Source of the DNA: Gorsachius magnificus
Taxonomy: Eukaryota > Chordata > Aves > Pelecaniformes > Ardeidae
Reading direction: 5' to 3'
Assembly (NCBI GenBank): GCA_034008185.1
Contig: CM067082.1
Coordinates: 85,497,684 to 85,561,683, forward strand
DNA length: 64,000 nt
In this document: in pieces, positions 38,191-49,259 of the stretch
Numbering within the stretch: the stretch's first letter is position 1
How the letters are laid out: the number at the start of each line of letters is the position of its first letter
Translations under genes and position numbers: made by a program
The notes under the pieces: model-generated
Database searches by the model: none
What the model was told of the DNA's origin: nothing
The model's input: only the letters and a program-made list of their open reading frames with translations

Positions 38191-41100
38191 GTGGTAAAAA
38201 ACCTGCCAATTCTAATAGTTTCAGTTTATGCTTCAATTGACTTTTAGGTGTTTCCAGTAGTGCAGCTTCTATAAATGGCCTTTATACTGTCCCATATTCC
38301 AGTTGTTCTTACCACTACAATTAACATCAGGAATTTTTTTTTCCCTGTGAGTGTTCCTTTTCAGATGTAATGATATGAAATAACTTGCTCTGTCCTGTCT
38401 AGCAAGTCATCCCCCCTCAACCCCTGCCCCACTTAGGGTAGATAGTTGCGGGGTTTGGGTTTTTTTTGTTATTCTCTGGTACTTCTCAGTGTTGATTCAT
38501 GCAACACTTATCACATTGGTAGCATGCTCTTCTGTGAATTTGCCTTCTAGTTTCAACATCACTTTTGTTGTTCATTACCAATTGTAGTACTGATTTATTA
38601 ATCCTGGATAAATAAATAATCTAAATTTCCCAGTCCTTAGAGTTATAAAGAATAGTTACATTGCTTAAACAGCAATTAGACTCTTATTGTGAGGTTATAC
38701 CTCCCTACACCAGTTTTTCCACTGATGCAGTACTACTGACTTAGATACCTTGATCTTGATGTATGCAAGTTTGTGTTATCTGTATAGGCAGAAACATCTA
38801 TTAAAAGAAATCTGCAGTTTCTCAAAGTCCTCTCTGCAAAGAAGTATCAACCAAATGTCTTGGAGTACATAACATTCATATCACAAACAGATGATTCCAT
38901 GGCCAAGCCAACTTGGAGGGGAGCTTCATGAGCAAGGGTCTTATATGGGCTGGCCACTGGGGTTCTCACTGAATTTTAAGAGTACTGCATATGAGTGCTT
39001 AAACTTAGAATCGTGTTCACTGGCACGATTCATTGTGTATTCAAGATTTGGTGCAATGATGATTTTTATGCCTTTTATCTACTTAATAAATCATCTGAAA
39101 ATTCATTTCACTTTGCAATTTTCCTTGATCTTAATTCACATAGTATAAAGGAACAAAATATTCATGAATATCTTAATAAGGCTGGTTATAAATTAAGATT
39201 GACTTACTTAATTTTTAGTGTACCGTAGACACTTATAATCATTTATGCGTTATAGAACAGGATTGGTTTTTGAAGAAAACAGTTCTCTTGTGATGGTCCT
39301 TCACCATAAAGAAAACATAGTATTCATATAATTCACAAACACCTCTTTAAATGCCTTCAGCTCTAAAGGGTTTTCACATTTCATTTTCAATATGAACTGT
39401 AGCAGCATCCACATTCACAAATGTCAGCATAGATTTGTCTCCTAAATTAATTTAATTATCTAAATATCAAAAGTAATTTCACACCTGCAACTCTTATCTA
39501 ATTCACAAAAGGCAACATAACTATCCTGGCTGCAGTCTTCCAAACAGGCTCTTGAGTCCAGCTAAAAGTATTAAATTTCCCAGAGTTTTTCTTAGTCTTC
39601 CTTTTCTTGTCTTAGCAGGTTTGGTGGCTATAAAATAATATTACTTTAACACCTGAAAAATGTGTTTAAAAATACCCGCATCACAGCATCTGAAGGGAAG
39701 AATACTTTGCCATTTCAAAGTATGTGAGTACTCTATTTGAAAAAAATGGTTGGCAGACAGAACAAAAATTGTACTAATTTTTTGCTGCATCCTGAAAGAC
39801 CAAATGCAGAGATGTATCACATCACTGTCATAATGTATCATTTTAATTGTGGTGCTCAACAATGATGTGGTACTGTTATGACTGTGCTATAAAAGGCTTT
39901 TTTGGGTACCAACCTATTTTTAACTTTCCCTGACATTTGACAAAAATTCTATTTTTTATAAAACCCAACCTTTTTAATAAAGTGGTTTTGTCTTAAGATT
40001 TTTGGGAGGGAGGAAGGGAAGTATAAGAACTGGATTTAATTAGATAAAAGGGTTGCTTAAATAAGAATGAAACAAACATCTTGCTTTATCCACCTTTGTT
40101 ATCAACAAGCAAGCACTGAGTTTTAAATAAGGGAAAGGCACATGCCTCTTTCTGGTCTTGTCCCAAGAACAAATAGGTATAAGTTGGCCATCAGTAGAAT
40201 AATCTTGTGGTTAGCAGGAATGCCTTAGCAGGGGACTTGAAGGCATTAACTTATGATGTTCCATCTAGACCTGTGTTTCTCTGCTAAAGGGGATGAGAGG
40301 TTCCTGTCCTTGAAAAATGGTGCTCCCCCCTCCTCGTTTCCTTCCTTCCCTCCCTCCCTCCCTTCATTCGTGCCCTGGAGCCTCTCTGCTGCCCTAGCTG
40401 GAGCAGTGAGAACTTGCCCTTCCTGTCTCAATCCATCTCAACCATTGTCACAACAGAAAATGGCTACCTCTGAACTCATTGTGGGTGGCTCAAGGACTTC
40501 AGGTATTTTAAAAATCTTATTTTATGCAGGACAACCCATGTAAGCGGACCAAACCCTTACTTTTCCTGAAAACTGTCACTAGAATTATGAGAGTTGAGAA
40601 GAGTGCAAAAGCCTTTATAATAAGGAGTCTGAGATGCAGTAAAATGAGGCTGGATACATGAATAATTAAGATCTGTAGTGGGTGGAGATGCTAAAAAAGC
40701 TGCAGGACTTGTGTTGCAAATAGACCGATGCAGGGACAGTCCTATTTTCTCCTGAATTCTCATAAAGTCTCCTGGAAAAAACTACTGTTGTCAGCTGACT
40801 ACCGCTGTGATGGTACAAATGCTGTTTCAAAATCCATCTGTATTTGCCTCAGAACAGTGCCCACAGCTTGCCTATATCACAATAGCAACACTGCAATCTC
40901 CAAACTAGCCCCCCTGAGCTACTCTGTCTGTAGGCTGTAGCTCAGCCTAAAGTGCAGATACTACCTGAGATCTGGAAACAGCATAGCTGTGCTAGCAGAG
41001 GTTTTGCACCGTGTGTTTGTGTGTGTTTTGCCGTCTTCGGTGATCTTTGGCTCAGGTTCTTACAGACCAAAGTTTTAGAATGTCTTTTCTTAATTTATTT

Positions 41101-43676
41101 ACTCACCCTCCAGACCGTCTGCAAAATTGTTGAGGTTGTTCCCATGACAGTAGTAATTGCCACTTCCTGAAACAACGGGGAATTCTCCTAAACACACCAA
41201 TGCAAACCAATGCTGTTCATAAAAAGTGGGATTCAGCCACTTTTACAGCAGGTACAGCCTGATGATGGAGCTGTGTGACAGGCACAAAGGAAGTGATGGG
41301 GTAAGGGATCCAGACCAGTTCTCCTAGTGGTGATGAGGCATAAAGCTGGGCTTAGCTGGTTTGTATTTTATTTTAATCAGGATTCCTCCAGATGCTCACC
41401 TTTGGCTATCAGTAACACAGCATTATGGAGGTTGAAGGTGCTCTGACTTGTAACAGAGGTCACAGACATTTCCCTGTTTCCCTTTTTTTACTGGCCATGG
41501 TTCTCTGCTGTCCCTGCTTGGTTCACCAGCAGCCTGGCCTTTAATAGACTTGTCCTTTTTACAGGCCTACCGGTTCCTGGAGCCCCTTGTTTTACTCTAC
41601 AGTCTGTACATGAGAAGGCAGAAGGCAGAAATGAGGAGTCGGTTTGATGTGTAGTAACCCAGACAGTGCGAGTTTGGCAGTAAATGCCCACAGAAAGATT
41701 CAGGAGATGCAAAAGATGCAAGTATCCAGCTCCCTGCCTAGTTTTCTAAGCTTTGAAGCTCTTCCTGAGGGGCTTTCCATGAGTTTTGAGGCTGGAATAC
41801 TCCTTGTGTTCACACCAGCTTCTTCCTGCTGTAGCTTTGACCTGGTAGATTGGTCTGTCCTCCACTCACACTTGTCAAAGATCATCTGATCTTGCCTGCA
41901 TTACATCAAGGCTGGCTAAGAAACATGTGAAATGTGATGTCTGTTATGACACTTACAGCTGAACTGTCCTTGGCAGCTTCTCTAAGTGCTATGTAATTTC
42001 TACGTAGCTCTAGGAAAAAGAATAAAAGAGAGAGAAAGAATAAGAGTGACTGTTTTTCTGCCAGGATTTCTAGGAAGAAGAGTAAAATATGAATCAAGAG
42101 GAAAAAAATTTTGTTTTAAATAGAAGTTGTGAAGAGGTTGATACTGGAATCATGATTGTGGTCTCGCCTACTCATTTTACACTGCCTCCAGTTGAATTAC
42201 ACATCGCTGGTGCTGGTTAAAGTGTAATCAGGGCCAAGATCTTGAAAGCCAACACACTTTATTATAAATGATCCCACAGTTTCAATCAGATTATTTTGTT
42301 GTTTAGCTTTCCAGGAGTGTTAATATTTTGGATAAATTCAAAGCCCAATTCTTTGGCTTCCCCAGTTCTTTCACTTACCCTTATCTCCAGAAGGATTACA
42401 TAAATGTGACTAAATAAATAGAACTTGGCTTGTATGCAGCTCAGCTATTGAAATCTGTACTAATTGTATTTGGTACAAACAGTTTTATGAAGAAATCATA
42501 TACCAATTTGTGCCCTTCCATCCTTTTTGAGCAAGTGAGAAACAGAATATTGCAAATGTTAAGGTATTTGTGCCTTCCTTTAACTAAATTTCATATATAG
42601 GAAACTTGATTACTTTTTTAAAATGCATGTTAATTTGTGTCCTGAACCATTACTTGACACTGAATGCCTTCAACAAAACCATTGTGAACTTCAGTTACTA
42701 AAAGCCAAATGTACTTATGTTTTGTAAAATGCAGGACTAATTTGAGAGGACTTGGTTCTGAAAACAGACTTCACAGGCTGGAACAAATCTCCAACCTATA
42801 ATTACAAAACCTGGTGTTCAATAATAAGGAGGTGACTTCAGTCAGTCCCTTGAGTATTTTTAAAGATAAGACCATAGCCTCATATAGGATCCAAAATTCA
42901 ATACTCCTCAGTTTTACTGCAAATTTTATTCTGCTAGCTGAAGTTTAGGTGTTCTTTTTGATGGAACCCCACTTATATTTGTAAGTTTGGTGACAAAATA
43001 TTGTTTGCATGGAAAAAAAGGTATAGTTACCTTTTAAGGGAAACTCTTGGAAACTGCTGTGTTTAGTATATGTGTTGTTTGACCATTTGTAGTTCTACTT
43101 AATGTTTACTTATAAAAGAGCAAACCAGTAACAGATTACACTTTTTTCCTTTGGATTAGAACAAAAGTTCAGTGCATTGTTTCCAGTCTTGATCTAGTCA
43201 TTCTCCTGATAGATAACATACACTTGCTTAGATGTACTTCATTTTATCCTGATTTCACTTTTGTTGAAATCAATAGTTGTTGGTAGGATCAGCAACTGCT
43301 TTTGACAGCTTTTTGACCAGATCTTAAAATTCATTGCACAAGCTTGGTAATCTGTAGTTTACAGTATATGTATTACTCAGTGCACTGCAAGATTGGTATT
43401 GTTGCTTTTTCGGGGCAGTTTATTGTTGCTTTGGTTTTGCTGTTAGTTGTAATTTGCAGGAGTTTTTAATTTGCATTTCTTTATTTAATGATTATTAAAG
43501 TCAATATCTTCCTGGATTAATGAGTTCAAATTATAAACAAGGTAAGAAAATTAGGGAAGCTATTGTTTTATAGTTAAAGAAAACTCAATTCCAGTAGAAT
43601 CCAGCATCAGATGCTTTCAGTCAGGCAGTGTTTTGTGTCCAAGTGTTTTTTCATCAATAAGAGCATTAGCACATAC
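38191..43676. other. No supportable gene
   Basis: AT-rich. CCTT/CCCT-rich pyrimidine run at about 40340-40370. A reverse open frame at 41700-41885 has a hydrophilic, protein-like composition but no good acceptor. Otherwise nothing recognised. Confidence 0.4.
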
Positions 43677-43926
43677 CTGAGATACAAAGTCAGCAAGCAG
43701 ACCTAAAATTGGATATGAATACAATACTTTTAATCCACAGTGCCCTCCACAGTAGTTTTCCATCAGCCTCAAATCATCAAAAGGTATTTGTTGCAAGTGT
43801 TGTAGATGACTGTATTTGGCTTGAAGGAGGTCTTTGGGATGAGTTGCATACACCTCAAGGCATTCTGGATGAATATAGCATAGAGGAATTGCTAATCTGA
43901 TGCACACTACTGTTTTTTCATGAAGG
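43677..43926 (-). CDS. Candidate internal exon, unidentified protein
   Basis: On the reverse strand a pyrimidine-rich acceptor (TTTGTTTCTGCCCTAAG) precedes 250 bases that stay open for 83 codons. They end at the near-ideal donor CTCAG|GTATGT (43677/43676). The junction phases are 2 (start) and 0 (end). The peptide contains LCYIHPECLEVYATHPKDLL, then a Gln/His-rich helix-like stretch (LQHLQQIPFDDLRLMENY) and a hydrophobic end (VLYSYPILGLLADFV). The composition is protein-like and the antisense is also open, but I know no matching family. It lies downstream of the candidate terminal exon at 46638-46817, so it would belong to a different gene or transcript. A chance open frame remains possible. 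Confidence 0.4.
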
Positions 43927-45149
43927 CTTAGGGCAGAAACAAAGCAAACAACTTGCAGTGCGCTGGCACCATCAAACAAACCACACAAATTAATAGACTA
44001 CAAGCCCTTGTATGTCCAGGTCTCTTACAGGGGACAGAAGCTGAAGAGCTATGTGCCCAGAGGCATGCCCAACATCATCTGTCATGCAGGAATCTCTCAT
44101 ACGATTGCCTTCTACTCAGTCATGGCAGAGAGTAGGAGGAGGCATGAAGTATCTTTTGGGGTTATTTGCTTGATTTTTTTTTTTTAAATGCCTTATACTT
44201 CCCTAGGAATAATAAAGAGTATTTCCAGACAAATTATTTTCTAGTTCTTTTTTAAAAAACTTTATCAAAGAGATTCTTTCCCCACACTTATATTAACATT
44301 TGAATTAACATCTCAGAATACTATTCACGTATTTAAAGAAATGGAAAACTGGCAATAAATCCTTCATATTTGTTTATATATAGTGTACATTCTTAGACAA
44401 ATAATTCTTAGCCACTTGAGCTGGAAATAGAGAAATTAAAAGAACCAAACACGATGCCCTGACTTGCACAGCAGAGTGCCAACTCTGATATAGAAAAGTT
44501 TAAGGACATCTGTAGTTACCCAAAAGACTGGAGCAGAGAATATTCTGACAAGTAAGAAAAGCAAATTTCTATCTAGCTTTTGGAACAGAAACATGTCAAA
44601 ACAGTGCATGACATCAATGTGAATTAGGCACATAAATTGTGTATTAAAAATCTGAGAGGTCTGAGGCATTTTTTTATGAGTCTACCTACCCATCAAAAAT
44701 CCCATCCTGGAATTCTAAGCTTATATCCAAGGAGACCATTTTCTGGAAATCAGAAAGGATTCCTAGTTTGTGGCTGTAAGTACTTAACATATTCTGTCTG
44801 ATAGTTCCCTGAGATCCCAGTCACAACTGACTCTTGAAGCTGCTTCTCAAAAAAGATAAAAAATAAATTTGTTCCCTGCTCTGATGTGTCTAGGCAGATG
44901 AACAGCAAATAAAATGAGGTCCATATCAAGGAAGCTCATTTTTTACCTATGTACCATATTTTACTCTATGTGCTTTCTAGTGGCACCAGTCAATAGCATT
45001 ATACTAGGACTAAGACCACGTCCTGTTGCTCATAGTGTGTTGGTAACAGACAGTGATTGGTTATGGCCTGTTAATGCAGACGTTAAACAGTACCAGTACG
45101 AAGATCAACACTTTAAAAACATCGCTAGTAACTGTCTGCCCTTTGGACA
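43927..45149. other. No supportable gene
   Basis: AT-rich; nothing recognised before the CR1 fragment. Confidence 0.4.
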
Positions 45150-45440
45150 TTGAGCTCTTTGAGGCTGGCAGTTCAGCTAGTTTTCCACCCACGCAAGTCA
45201 TACCTTCCCAGATAGGCTGAAAAGATGCTTTGGGAGACTATGACAAAAGCCTTACTAAAGTCGAGGTAAATGACATCCACTTCCATCCTCTTGTTTACTG
45301 AATCAGTCATTTCATCACCTTCATCTCCTTCATGTGTCCAGAAATGATGTTCAGAAAGATTTGCAACATCTTCTTCTCAGGTACCGAGATGAGACTGACC
45401 AGCCTGTAGCTTCCCATCTTTCTTCATCAAATGTGAGTGA
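45150..45440 (-). mobile_element. CR1 LINE internal fragment, reverse
   Basis: The forward strand shows inverted CR1 blocks in order: CAGCTAGTTTTCCACCCAC, GGGAGACTATGACAAAAGCC, TACTAAAGTCGAGGTAAATG and ATGACATCCACTTCCATCCT. Then comes a diverged AGATGAGACTGACCAGCCTG segment. It contains neither the 3' end nor the upstream part of CR1. The right boundary is uncertain and may extend to about 45560. Confidence 0.8.
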
Positions 45441-46342
45441 TGTTTGGCAAAACAGCCTCCCACTATGCCTGCTCAACTTAGCACACATCAGAAAGGACTG
45501 TTGTCTCTGTTTTGAGCTTGCCGTCGGAAGTCAGCCATTCTTCTGTTCTCTGTCTTGTTAGGAGACATAGGAGATGCTATTTTGACTGTAGTCCGATTAA
45601 AATCCATGAGAATGTTCACATGCTTAAAATTGGGCAAGGTATAAAATATGTGTTCAGCTGTGGTGCTGAAGCACTCTACTTTCATTTCTAACTAGCAATA
45701 AAACAGGCATTAGCTAAAAGATATCATATTCAAATGTCTAATTTTGTATCTCATTTTCAGGAGTCAGAAACCAAATCAGAAAACCAATCCCAAATATTTG
45801 CCAAGTTTTGAGGAAAATTGATCTTTGGAGCCAGGCTTTGTTCCTTAGGTCTGTCCCTAGTCAAGAGACCAATTGGTAGTACTTAATTTCTGAAAGGTGT
45901 AGCAGCAGGAAAATTAGTTTTAAGCTGTTTCAGACAATCCACTAGGCTCTCACTAACAAGATTATTAGTATCAGTGGGAGCCAGGCCTTCTTGAAATCAT
46001 ACAGCCAATATTTCACCCTGAGAAATTTCAATGGGAACAGTGCAAGGTTTTATCCCATCTAATTCCAAATTTAATGCATTCTTCTTCTAATTGCTGATGA
46101 TACTTCCTTAAGTTGCTAAATGCTTCAAGAGCAAATATTTGTAGCTATGAGAAGCTCCTGAATGTGCATCAAAAGATTGGCAATACTCCTTAGCAAATAA
46201 GAGTAGACTTACTTAATTTTATAAAATCTCATTCTTTCAAGACTTCAGAGAATAAAAAGAATACACAAATGAAGGAGCCCCTAACTGATAAGGGAAACGT
46301 GTATACTATCAAGGATGAACACTTTGTATATTTTATATGCAG

Positions 46343-46348
46343 TTTATT
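46343..46348 (-). other. Polyadenylation signal candidate (AATAAA)
   Basis: TTTATT on the forward strand reads AATAAA in reverse, about 290 bases beyond the stop codon of the candidate terminal exon at 46638-46817. Such hexamers are frequent by chance in AT-rich DNA. Confidence 0.3.
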
Positions 46349-46637
46349 TAAATTATATACAATCATTGGTCTTCTCCCTGGGTGCTGTCTAGTGAGTGTG
46401 GAATTAAAATGCCATCAGAAATTTTTGTTTGTGGATGGTTTGCTTTTTCGTTCTACTCCCTATATTGATCACAGATTTCACACTTGAGTACCTTTTATCT
46501 TCAAAGGAAACATTCCCTGAACCTTATGTAAGGCGTCACTGTTTTGGAGCTTTGCCACTTGCAAAATTGTTTCCATCTTTCCTGGATTTGATCAAACTTG
46601 TTTGGCAATGAACATTTGGTTTATGTACTTATCCCAG

Positions 46638-46817
46638 TCATTTCAGCTTAGTAAGTCTTTCTCCTCTTTTTCTTGCCTTCTCTTTGGCGTATTGCAGAAG
46701 TTTCTGTTGCAGAGCCCTGCGCTGTGATAGCGATTGTGAAAGACCTCTTGTCCAGCATGCAGACAATCTTATTTTGTCCTGATCCTGTTGTGTGAGAAGT
46801 GATGTTCTGGGACTTAA
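46638..46817 (-). CDS. Candidate terminal coding exon, unidentified protein
   Basis: A good reverse-strand acceptor (GGCTACCTTGTTTTGCAG) at 46818-46819 is followed in phase 0 by 59 codons and a TGA stop. The peptide starts LSPRTSLLTQQDQDK and ends in a strongly basic, helix-like tail with ALQQKLLQYAKEKARKRGER. There is no donor inside it, so if real it is the last coding exon. The open segment at 49063-49259 ends in phase 0, which is compatible, so the two could be spliced together across about 2.2 kb. I do not recognise the family. The basic tail could partly reflect the T/C-rich forward strand, so chance cannot be excluded. Confidence 0.38.
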   Translation of the reverse strand, partial: LSPRTSLLTQQDQDKIRLSACWTRGLSQSLSQRRALQQKLLQYAKEKARKRGERLTKLK

Positions 46818-47598
46818 CTGCAAAACAAGGTAGCCTAAATGTATATTTTTCAATACATGATGCAGACTTTTATACATTCTGTATCAGCTCAAACCTGCCA
46901 GAAACGTTGGGTTTCATCCAAATCTGAAACTATTTGAAGTTTACCTGATTATCTGGAATGCTGTCATAAGGAACCACAGATTGTTTCAGCCATATTGAAA
47001 TCATTGTGCCATATTCTGATCATCTCAAAATTTAAAGTAGAAAAACAATTTTATACCTAGGCATGGTGTATGTCTTTATTATTACTATAATTTAGAAAGC
47101 ACAGTTCTTAATAAGTTGCAAAAAGCCGCTTCTCCTTGAAAACTTTTACCTACTTCTCTCAGTAATGTTGCTTTGACCAGTTAGACTACAAAAACCTTGT
47201 GCCCAAATCTGTATTCCCAACTTTTATAACTGTATTTTATTTATTTCACTTTAGATATCTGTAACACAATGGGAATAGTCTCTCCAGGTAGCTGATTCCT
47301 TGTAAAGAAAAACACTTTTCCTGGAAAACAATTTTAACAAAGCAAAATTATACTTTAAATGACTGTCTGACTTTGTCTTGCAGTATAATTCATACTCCTG
47401 CTGGAATATTTTGAGAGTCTCTAATACCTAGTTACCAGTTTAGCTTTTGCCTGCGTACTTACTTCTTTCAAAGAAATTTGGAGGAGTGGGAACCATTTTC
47501 CTACATCATGTTCCAGAGGATCCATGTGGCTTTTGTCACCAACCCCCCCTGAATTTTTGGTAAAAATGAATCAGAAAGTTTCCAGTGGTGTAATTTCC

Positions 47599-47636
47599 TC
47601 CCCCTCCTCCTGTCCCCACCCCCCCCCACCCCCCCC
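47599..47636 (-). repeat. C-rich tract (G-rich on reverse strand)
   Basis: Runs of 4 to 8 C separated by single bases. The reverse strand has four or more G runs close together, compatible with a G-quadruplex. Confidence 0.7.
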
Positions 47637-48833
47637 GAAAATGGCAATTCTGCGACTCGGACATTTCATTTGGTAGAGACTTAGTTCATCAACCATATTT
47701 TTGATGTACCCAAGACAGTGTTTATCAGACAGACATTCAGAGCTCACGGACTCTGAAGCCCCAGCCCCTGGAGCTCGGCACAGTCTTTCCTGGGGGGGTG
47801 CTGAACCAGGAGTACTCCTGCTGGGAAGCTGCCATGCTGAAAACCTGGCCAGGCTTGGAGGCCTCCAGCTGTGGTAATGAGCCACAGAGCAGGATGAAAT
47901 CTCTCACAGTCTTCTTGAGAACTAGATCCTTGTTATTATGCCAAGCTGTGATTAAATGACATTACAGGGAAACATCTCTTTGTTCTACCTTTTCATTATT
48001 TTCTTTTTTTTTTCCTCTACTCCTCCCATTTTCTTAAGAAAAAAAGGATTTTAATATACACCTGAATCAATATTTCAGAATTTTTTACCAAATCAGACGC
48101 TCAATTTTTTTTTTTCACAAATGTTTATAAACAGTTTTTCAAAGTGTGAAGTTGACTTTCACTCTCATTTCTTTGCTGGTCTTTCCAGGTCTACAAAGCA
48201 ACTGCAAGAAAATATATCCCAGTTTAGAAAGTGTGCTGTAGTGTCTCTGAAAAAGATATTTCCTCTATACTTCTGGTTTGCAAGTGAAGGGACTTGCAAA
48301 AAGCCTTCAAAAGAGCATCTGTAACACATAGGCAGGGCAGCTTTGGGGCCTGATGTTTGCTGGTAGTCTAAGTTCAGTGCTGAGGGCCAGCCCGATAACT
48401 GAGCACAGGAGCAAAGCTGACAGGTCCGTCGTCTGGAAGCCTGCATGAACAGCAGACTACATAAGAGTTCCAAAGACCGTTCAGTGGTACAAAACTTGTG
48501 TCCTCCCTAAAAATATTTGGAGGAAACTGCTTGGTGATGTGCCAAGCAGGAGGAACCTCCAGCAGCAGGTGGAGCTGTATGTTATGCTTTAGGTGCGTAG
48601 CCCAAAGTGGGTTGTACGCTGACATCACCAAGTCATTGCAGGCAAATACTGAAGTGATTTGGAGCTTGGTTTTTGACCCACAAACATTCATGTAAATACA
48701 GATGATGCCTTTGCAAATCAGGAATATGTTTGTGGTGCTCTGCTGAAGAAATTGTCTCTAGAAGACTGCTTAAAAGAAACGATGTTAGAAATACGGTCAA
48801 AAGACGAAACAGAAAGGAGTAATGAAATTGGCG

Positions 48834-49026
48834 AGATGTAACATACAGAACTGAGAGAAATACTCACCAACCATTTGGTTTAGAGAGAGAGAGATATCAA
48901 TACAGTTACCAGTGTAATAGCCTGTATTTCCTATAGGAAAAGTTCGTTGCAGCTCCTCGTTTACCAGGCTACTACACTCTCTGTAAACCAAATGGTTGGT
49001 TTCTCTCAGTTCTGTTTGTTACATCT
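48834..49026. repeat. Large imperfect palindrome (hairpin), ~193 bp
   Basis: The outer arms AGATGTAACATACAGAACTG (48834 on) and its inverse CAGTTCTGTTTGTTACATCT (ending 49026) pair. So do CCAACCATTTGGTTT with AAACCAAATGGTTGG, and AGTGTAATAGCCTG with CAGGCTACTACACT. The centre TTTCCTATAGGAAA (48927-48940) is a perfect 14-bp palindrome. Pairing thus runs almost the whole length with small indels and one poorly paired interval on each side of the centre. It could be a palindromic MITE with long inverted repeats, an inverted local duplication, or the template of a long hairpin RNA. No clear target duplication is seen. Confidence 0.85.
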
Positions 49027-49062
49027 ATTATGCTCATGTGAGAAAGATTGAGGCATACATAC

Positions 49063-49259
49063 CTCTGTGGCAGTGGGGGAAGCTTGTCCTACTTCTCCCT
49101 CTGCACTTGTTTGTTTGTATTCCTCTTCTTCAGAGGATTTGTACATTTTCCTTCCCATAAAGCAGTGCCACTTCGAGTGCAGGCGGTTCTCTGCCATCCA
49201 AACCCACCAGTGAATCAACTGGTTGTCTATTATTCCCTTACTACTCCACAGAGTAGCTG
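49063..49259 (-). CDS. Candidate internal exon, unidentified protein
   Basis: On the reverse strand an acceptor (TTGTGTATGCTTGACAG) precedes 197 bases open in one frame (65 codons after two leading bases). It ends at the donor CAGAG|GTATGT at 49063/49062. The peptide is rich in Trp and charged residues: it has LIHWWVWMAENRLHSKW, then an acidic SSEEEEYK patch and a polar Ser/Thr tail. The Trp/His/Lys pattern resembles amphipathic IQ- or Sfi1-like helices, but only loosely. It ends in phase 0, matching the exon candidate at 46638-46817. The donor lies 37 bases from the large palindrome at 48834-49026. Gene not recognised; chance is possible. Confidence 0.4.

Noticed and set aside
47571..47885. 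105-codon reverse open frame with protein-like composition
   Set aside because: It contains a poly-Gly run from the C tract, the only donor-like site (GTCC|GTGAGC) is weak, and its phase does not fit the neighbouring candidate exons.
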